Assembly: GCA_002399735.1 (NCBI GenBank)
Contig: DHEF01000040.1
Coordinates: 30,484 to 73,754 of the forward strand
Direction: 5' to 3'
DNA: 43,271 nucleotides
From: Chitinophagaceae bacterium UBA4857
GTDB lineage: Bacteria; Bacteroidota; Bacteroidia; Chitinophagales; Chitinophagaceae
The notes under the pieces were generated by a model. It searched no databases, was not told where the DNA came from, and was given only the letters and a program-made list of their open reading frames with translations. The translations under genes were made by a program, and so were the position numbers. This document shows, one piece after another, positions 39,719-43,271 of this stretch. Within the stretch, counting starts at the first letter, position 1. Every line of letters starts with the position of its first letter.

Positions 39719-40843
39719 ATGTCTTTCGATCAAATTACAATTCAGTCGGTTTCGTTATACAAACTGTTTATTCCTTTAAAAGAGCCTTTTATTATTTCGC
39801 TGGGGCCTATACCTAATGCCGAAAATGTAATTGTAGTAATTAAAACACAAGAAGGTATTACCGGCTTTGGCGAGTGTAGTCCGTTTATGAGTATTAATGG
39901 CGAAAGTGCCGGCACTTGTATGGAAGTGGGCAAATACCTGGGCAAACTAATGATAGGCAAAAACGCATTGGACATTGAGGATAATATTATTGCCATGGAT
40001 CGGCTTATTTATGGTAACACCAGTATTAAAAGCGCCTTTGATATGGCCTTGTATGATATTGCTGCGCAAAATGCAGGAGTACCACTTTACGAGTTTTTAG
40101 GTGGCGACAACAAAAAAATTATTTATACCGATTATACCGTAAGCATTAGTACACCTGAAAAAATGGCGTCGGATGCATTGAAAATTAAAGAGCAAGGTTA
40201 CCCGGCAATAAAAATAAAACTGGGCAGCAATGGTGCTTTGGATGTAGTGCGTATAAAAGCTATTCGTGAAGCAGTAGGTAATGAAATACCCTTACGTATT
40301 GACGCTAACCAAGGCTGGGGCGTGGAAGAAGCTATAAGAACTTTGAATGCACTGGAACCCTATGGCATACAACATTGCGAGGAACCTATTGCCCGCTGGG
40401 CATTTATGCAACTGCCACAGGTACGCAGGCAAAGCCCTATAAAAATTATGAGCGATGAAAGCTGCGGCGACGAACATGATGCTGAAAGATTGATAAACCT
40501 ACAGGCTTGTGATTATCTTAATATTAAACTGGGTAAATCAGGCGGTATTTTTAAGGCTATAAAAATTGTGGACATGGCCACTTTTGCTAACCTGCATTTA
40601 CAAGTAGGTGCCTTTATGGAATCTCGCCTGGCTATGACGGCTTTTGTACATTTTGCCCTGAGCAGCCCGCAAATTGTACACTTTGATTTTGATACTGCCC
40701 TGATGTTTAAACAAGACCCTGTTAGTGGTGGTATTGAATATGCCCCTAACGGATTAATTACTATTACCGAAACGCCGGGTTTGGGTGCTACCATTAGTGA
40801 GGATTGGTTGGAGAAGATGGAAAAGGTGCAGATAACATTATAG
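39719..40843 (+). CDS. Enolase-superfamily dipeptide epimerase (L-Ala-D/L-Glu epimerase-like)
   Basis: 374 residues with the muconate-lactonizing-enzyme fold. Catalytic Lys165 and Lys167 (AIKIKLG), metal ligands Asp195 (RIDANQGW), Glu221 (EEPI) and Asp246 (SDESC), and the opposing Lys270 (NIKLGKSGG) are all present. A C-terminal DxD (Asp323/Asp325 in HFDFDTALM) is the dipeptide-binding mark of this subgroup. Such enzymes epimerise dipeptides, classically L-Ala-D-Glu to L-Ala-L-Glu in muropeptide recycling. It is divergent from mrdA, which fits but does not prove a wall-related role. The exact dipeptide cannot be told. Confidence 0.88.
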   Translation: MSFDQITIQSVSLYKLFIPLKEPFIISLGPIPNAENVIVVIKTQEGITGFGECSPFMSINGESAGTCMEVGKYLGKLMIGKNALDIEDNIIAMDRLIYGNTSIKSAFDMALYDIAAQNAGVPLYEFLGGDNKKIIYTDYTVSISTPEKMASDALKIKEQGYPAIKIKLGSNGALDVVRIKAIREAVGNEIPLRIDANQGWGVEEAIRTLNALEPYGIQHCEEPIARWAFMQLPQVRRQSPIKIMSDESCGDEHDAERLINLQACDYLNIKLGKSGGIFKAIKIVDMATFANLHLQVGAFMESRLAMTAFVHFALSSPQIVHFDFDTALMFKQDPVSGGIEYAPNGLITITETPGLGATISEDWLEKMEKVQITL

Positions 40844-40848
40844 GACAC

Positions 40849-40879
40849 TTGTAGAGACGCCATGCTGGCGTCTCTACAA
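40849..40879 (+). terminator. Perfect 14-bp hairpin of the TGTAGAGACGC type
   Basis: TTGTAGAGACGCCA (40849-40862), loop TGC, TGGCGTCTCTACAA (40866-40879). It lies 6 nt after the epimerase stop. The sequence is of the kind known as an abundant dispersed palindrome in cyanobacteria and also seen in other phyla. It could serve as a terminator, although only AAACC, not a U-run, follows. Confidence 0.6.
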
Positions 40880-41149
40880 AACCTTCATATCTTTCAATAA
40901 ACCCGTTTTGGCATAGAAAAACATTAGCATGTTTTAAATTTTACCTTTTGCATTTTTACTTTTTAACCGTAAGTTTAATAACAATTTCACACTTGCGTGG
41001 GACAGTTAAACAACTATAAACAACTGATAGCCAAATTTATAGTATAAAAAGAAGAGCCATATTCAATATTAAGGAATTATTAATTCTGTTAACATACACC
41101 TGCTACCCATAGCAACCAACTAATTTCGCACACAATTAAAACAAGTAGC
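40880..41149. other. Intergenic region upstream of the phosphate-transport genes
   Basis: AT-rich, no ORF. TAATTTCG at 41121-41128, 22 nt before the DUF47 start, is a near match to a Bacteroidota -7 box, without a clear -33 partner. Nothing else is recognised. Confidence 0.3.
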
Positions 41150-41797
41150 ATGTCGCTTAATTCTTTTTTAAAAATTTTTATGCCCAAAAACAGGGTATTT
41201 TTCGAGCTATTTGAACAAGTAGCGGAAAACTGCGCTAAAATGGGTACTGTTTTAAAAGATGTAGTTGCCGAAACCGATTTTGACAAAAGAGCTTACTACA
41301 TTAAACAGATTGAAGACTTAGAGCATGCAAACGACGAGTTGACACACAGCATTTTTACCGAGTTAGGTCGCAACTTTATTACACCCTTCGACCGTGAAGA
41401 CATTCACTACCTGGCCACATCTTTAGATGATATTGCCGACTACATATATGCATCGGCTAAAAAAATAAACTTTTACCGTGTTAACCCTAATGATATGGGA
41501 ATGCAAAAGTTTGCCGAGTTAATTGAGCAAGGCGCTTTTCACACCCGTACAGCGGTTAAGGAATTACGCGACATGAAAAACATGCGTAACATTACCGAGG
41601 CTCTGGTAAAAATTAACAGCATTGAAAACCAGGCCGATGATGTGTTTGACATGAGCATTGAGCGTTTGTTTGCAACAGAGCCTGATGCTAAAGAGGTAAT
41701 TAAGAAAAGAGAAATTTATCAGGTAATGGAAATGGTTACTGACAAATGCGAAGACGCCAGTAACGTAATTGAAGGTATCATTATTAAGTACGCTTAA
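41150..41797 (+). CDS. DUF47/PhoU-like phosphate transport regulator
   Basis: 215 residues, all-helical, of the DUF47 family (TIGR00153-type proteins, also called Pit accessory protein). Typical segments are FFELFEQVAENCAKMG, DDIADYIYASAKKINFY and EMVTDKCEDASNVIEGIIIK, with acidic D/E-rich helices as in PhoU. It probably modulates the PiT transporter encoded 8 nt downstream, and the two are clearly one operon. No signal peptide is seen; it should act at the cytoplasmic face. Confidence 0.92.
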   Translation: MSLNSFLKIFMPKNRVFFELFEQVAENCAKMGTVLKDVVAETDFDKRAYYIKQIEDLEHANDELTHSIFTELGRNFITPFDREDIHYLATSLDDIADYIYASAKKINFYRVNPNDMGMQKFAELIEQGAFHTRTAVKELRDMKNMRNITEALVKINSIENQADDVFDMSIERLFATEPDAKEVIKKREIYQVMEMVTDKCEDASNVIEGIIIKYA

Positions 41798-41805
41798 GTC
41801 TTTAT

Positions 41806-43011
41806 ATGGATTACAATTTTCTGATTGCCATTATTGCTTTGGCATTAATATTTGATTATATCAATGGCTTTCATGATGCTGCTAACTCTATTGCAACAGT
41901 AGTATCTACCAAAGTGTTAACACCTTTTCAGGCAGTATTATGGGCTGCCATGTTTAACTTTGTTGCATTCTTTATATTTAAAGATCATGGTGTGGCTAAC
42001 ACCATTGCCAAAACCGTAAAAACTGACTTTATTACGCTGGAGGTAATTTTTTCGGGGCTTATGGCAGCCATTATCTGGAACCTGTTTACCTGGTGGCGTG
42101 GTATTCCTTCTTCATCTTCCCATACATTAATCGGAGGACTTGTTGGTGCCGCTGTGGCGCATCACGGTAGTTTTGAAGCTATTAATTCGGCACCCGTTTT
42201 ACAAATTGCACTGTTTATATTTTTGGCGCCGTTGGTTGGTATGATCATGGCTTTCATTATATCCATCTGGTTTATTTATTCCTTCCGTAAAGGTTGGGGG
42301 CCCAAAATTTTCTCATCGCTTATTATTATAGGTACGCTTATTTTCCTGGCTTCTGTTATGGAAACAAATCCGGAAAACTTAAAGTCGCATTACGAATCAT
42401 ACGTTGCAAAAGTAATTTTTCATGGTTCTAATTTTAAATGGATATTACTGGCGTTGATTATGCTGATTATGGCCAGCTTCTCGTTATTCTTAAGCAGCCT
42501 TAATGCGCACCGTGCTACCGTATGGTTTAAAAAATTACAGTTAGTATCATCAGCCATATTTAGTATTGGCCATGGTGGTAACGATGCCCAAAAAGTAATG
42601 GGTGTAATTATGGCCGCTTTAATTGTTTACGATCCTAACAGTTATAGTTTAGATCATATGTTACCCTGGATTCCGCTGGCTTGTTATGGTGCTATTGCAG
42701 TAGGTACTATGAGCGGTGGTTGGAAAATTGTAAAAACCATGGGTACACGTATTACCAAAGTAACACCGTTTGAAGGTGTGGCTGCAGAAACAGCCGGCGC
42801 ACTTACCTTATTTATTACGGAGGCTTTAAAAATTCCGGTAAGTACCACGCATACCATTACCGGTTCAATCATGGGTGTTGGTGCCACCAAACGTTTATCG
42901 GCCGTACGTTGGGGCGTAACTATTAATCTTATCTGGGCATGGATTTTAACCATTCCGGTAAGTGCTTTAATTGCCTTAATTGTATACCACATTGTTCACC
43001 TTTTCCGTTAG
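41806..43011 (+). CDS. Inorganic phosphate transporter, PiT family
   Basis: 401 residues, polytopic. The two inverted PHO4 repeats carry the conserved signatures: GFHDAANSIATVVSTKVLTP (near residue 22) and GHGGNDAQKVMGVIMAAL (near 258), plus SSSSHTLIGGLVGA and PVSTTHTITGSIMGVGATKR, whose substrate-binding loops are family hallmarks. It imports inorganic phosphate with a cation (proton or sodium) across the inner membrane. It starts 8 nt after the DUF47 gene. No terminator is visible; a dispersed repeat copy follows 64 nt later. Confidence 0.95.
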   Translation: MDYNFLIAIIALALIFDYINGFHDAANSIATVVSTKVLTPFQAVLWAAMFNFVAFFIFKDHGVANTIAKTVKTDFITLEVIFSGLMAAIIWNLFTWWRGIPSSSSHTLIGGLVGAAVAHHGSFEAINSAPVLQIALFIFLAPLVGMIMAFIISIWFIYSFRKGWGPKIFSSLIIIGTLIFLASVMETNPENLKSHYESYVAKVIFHGSNFKWILLALIMLIMASFSLFLSSLNAHRATVWFKKLQLVSSAIFSIGHGGNDAQKVMGVIMAALIVYDPNSYSLDHMLPWIPLACYGAIAVGTMSGGWKIVKTMGTRITKVTPFEGVAAETAGALTLFITEALKIPVSTTHTITGSIMGVGATKRLSAVRWGVTINLIWAWILTIPVSALIALIVYHIVHLFR

Positions 43012-43074
43012 TAGTTAATGGTTCATGGTTAATCGTCGATGGCATCCTGTCTATATACTAAAAAAGATTTTGGT

Positions 43075-43213
43075 ATTGCAATATGCTGAATAGAATTACC
43101 GAACGACCCCGATTAAAATACCCCGAACAGCGGTGATAGAATCAGGGTACTGTCCCCGAATCAAACGCACCTTGCTAAGCTCGGGGTTAGAAACAAAGTG
43201 GCCAATAGAATTA
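43075..43213 (+). repeat. Dispersed modular repeat with an insertion
   Basis: ATATGCTGAATAGAATTACC then GAACGACCCCGATTAAAATA matches 3284-3320. A stretch of about 70 nt follows (43121-43190) that ends TCGGGGT, able to pair with ACCCCGA at 43106-43112. GTGGCCAATAGAATTAAT (43199-43216) then resumes the 3337-3349 part. It looks like the standard hairpin opened by inserted sequence. Confidence 0.6.
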
Positions 43214-43271
43214 ATTCGATATTAGTTATTGGATTAGCTTCATTGATGCTTCGCGTTAATGCAGGACCACC

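Overview
The window looks like chromosomal DNA from a member of the Bacteroidota, most likely a Chitinophagaceae-type soil or rhizosphere bacterium. This is inferred from SusC/SusD pairs with ECF sigma/FecR regulators, abundant lipoprotein signal peptides, AT-rich coding, TAnnTTTG-like promoter boxes and a flexirubin-type gene set. No phylogenetic search was possible. No tRNA, rRNA, CRISPR array, transposase or phage gene was seen.

Region 1 (about 82-26241, all on the minus strand) holds two complete, paralogous polysaccharide utilisation loci (PULs) head to tail. Locus 2 (26241 down to 13569) reads ECF sigma factor, FecR anti-sigma, SusC with an STN signalling domain, SusD, LamG surface lipoprotein, two GH30 enzymes and a GH144-like (Glycoamylase domain) lipoprotein. 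Locus 1 (13256 down to 82) reads ECF sigma, FecR, SusC, SusD, SGNH/DUF4886 lipoprotein, GH144-like lipoprotein, alpha/beta-hydrolase, a small unknown membrane protein and a GH43-like enzyme with a discoidin-like and an FnIII-like domain. The GH30 plus GH144 content suggests beta-glucans (beta-1,6 and/or beta-1,2) as substrates; this is inference. Between fecR and susC of both loci lies a plus-strand promoter-like box, a shared AAGGGTTAAG segment and an intrinsic-terminator hairpin. This is the layout expected for a cis-antisense small RNA repressing susC, like the antisense sRNAs described in Bacteroides PULs, and it is the most interesting prediction here.

Region 2 (26456-32761) carries kdsB (KDO activation for LPS), a 0.9 kb repeat-rich gap, a free-standing HNH/NUMOD4-type protein, and a tightly overlapping minus-strand operon: exported peptide deformylase, ketosynthase-like protein without the usual Cys, polysaccharide deacetylase, LolA-like carrier, small lipoprotein and FabZ-like dehydratase. 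The last five resemble a piece of a flexirubin/aryl-polyene cluster.

Region 3 (33005-43271) is more housekeeping: an alpha-ketoglutaric semialdehyde-type aldehyde dehydrogenase, a small repeat-fold lipoprotein, rodA and mrdA (cell elongation), a dipeptide-epimerase-like enolase-superfamily enzyme, and a DUF47 regulator with a PiT phosphate transporter.

The gaps between genes contain a modular dispersed repeat (copies at about 31, 3281, 13418, 16854, 27291, 32889, 35506, 35657 and 43075). One of its hairpins shows a compensatory base-pair change between copies. There are also heptamer-phased degenerate arrays and a perfect 14-bp hairpin beginning TTGTAGAGACGCC.
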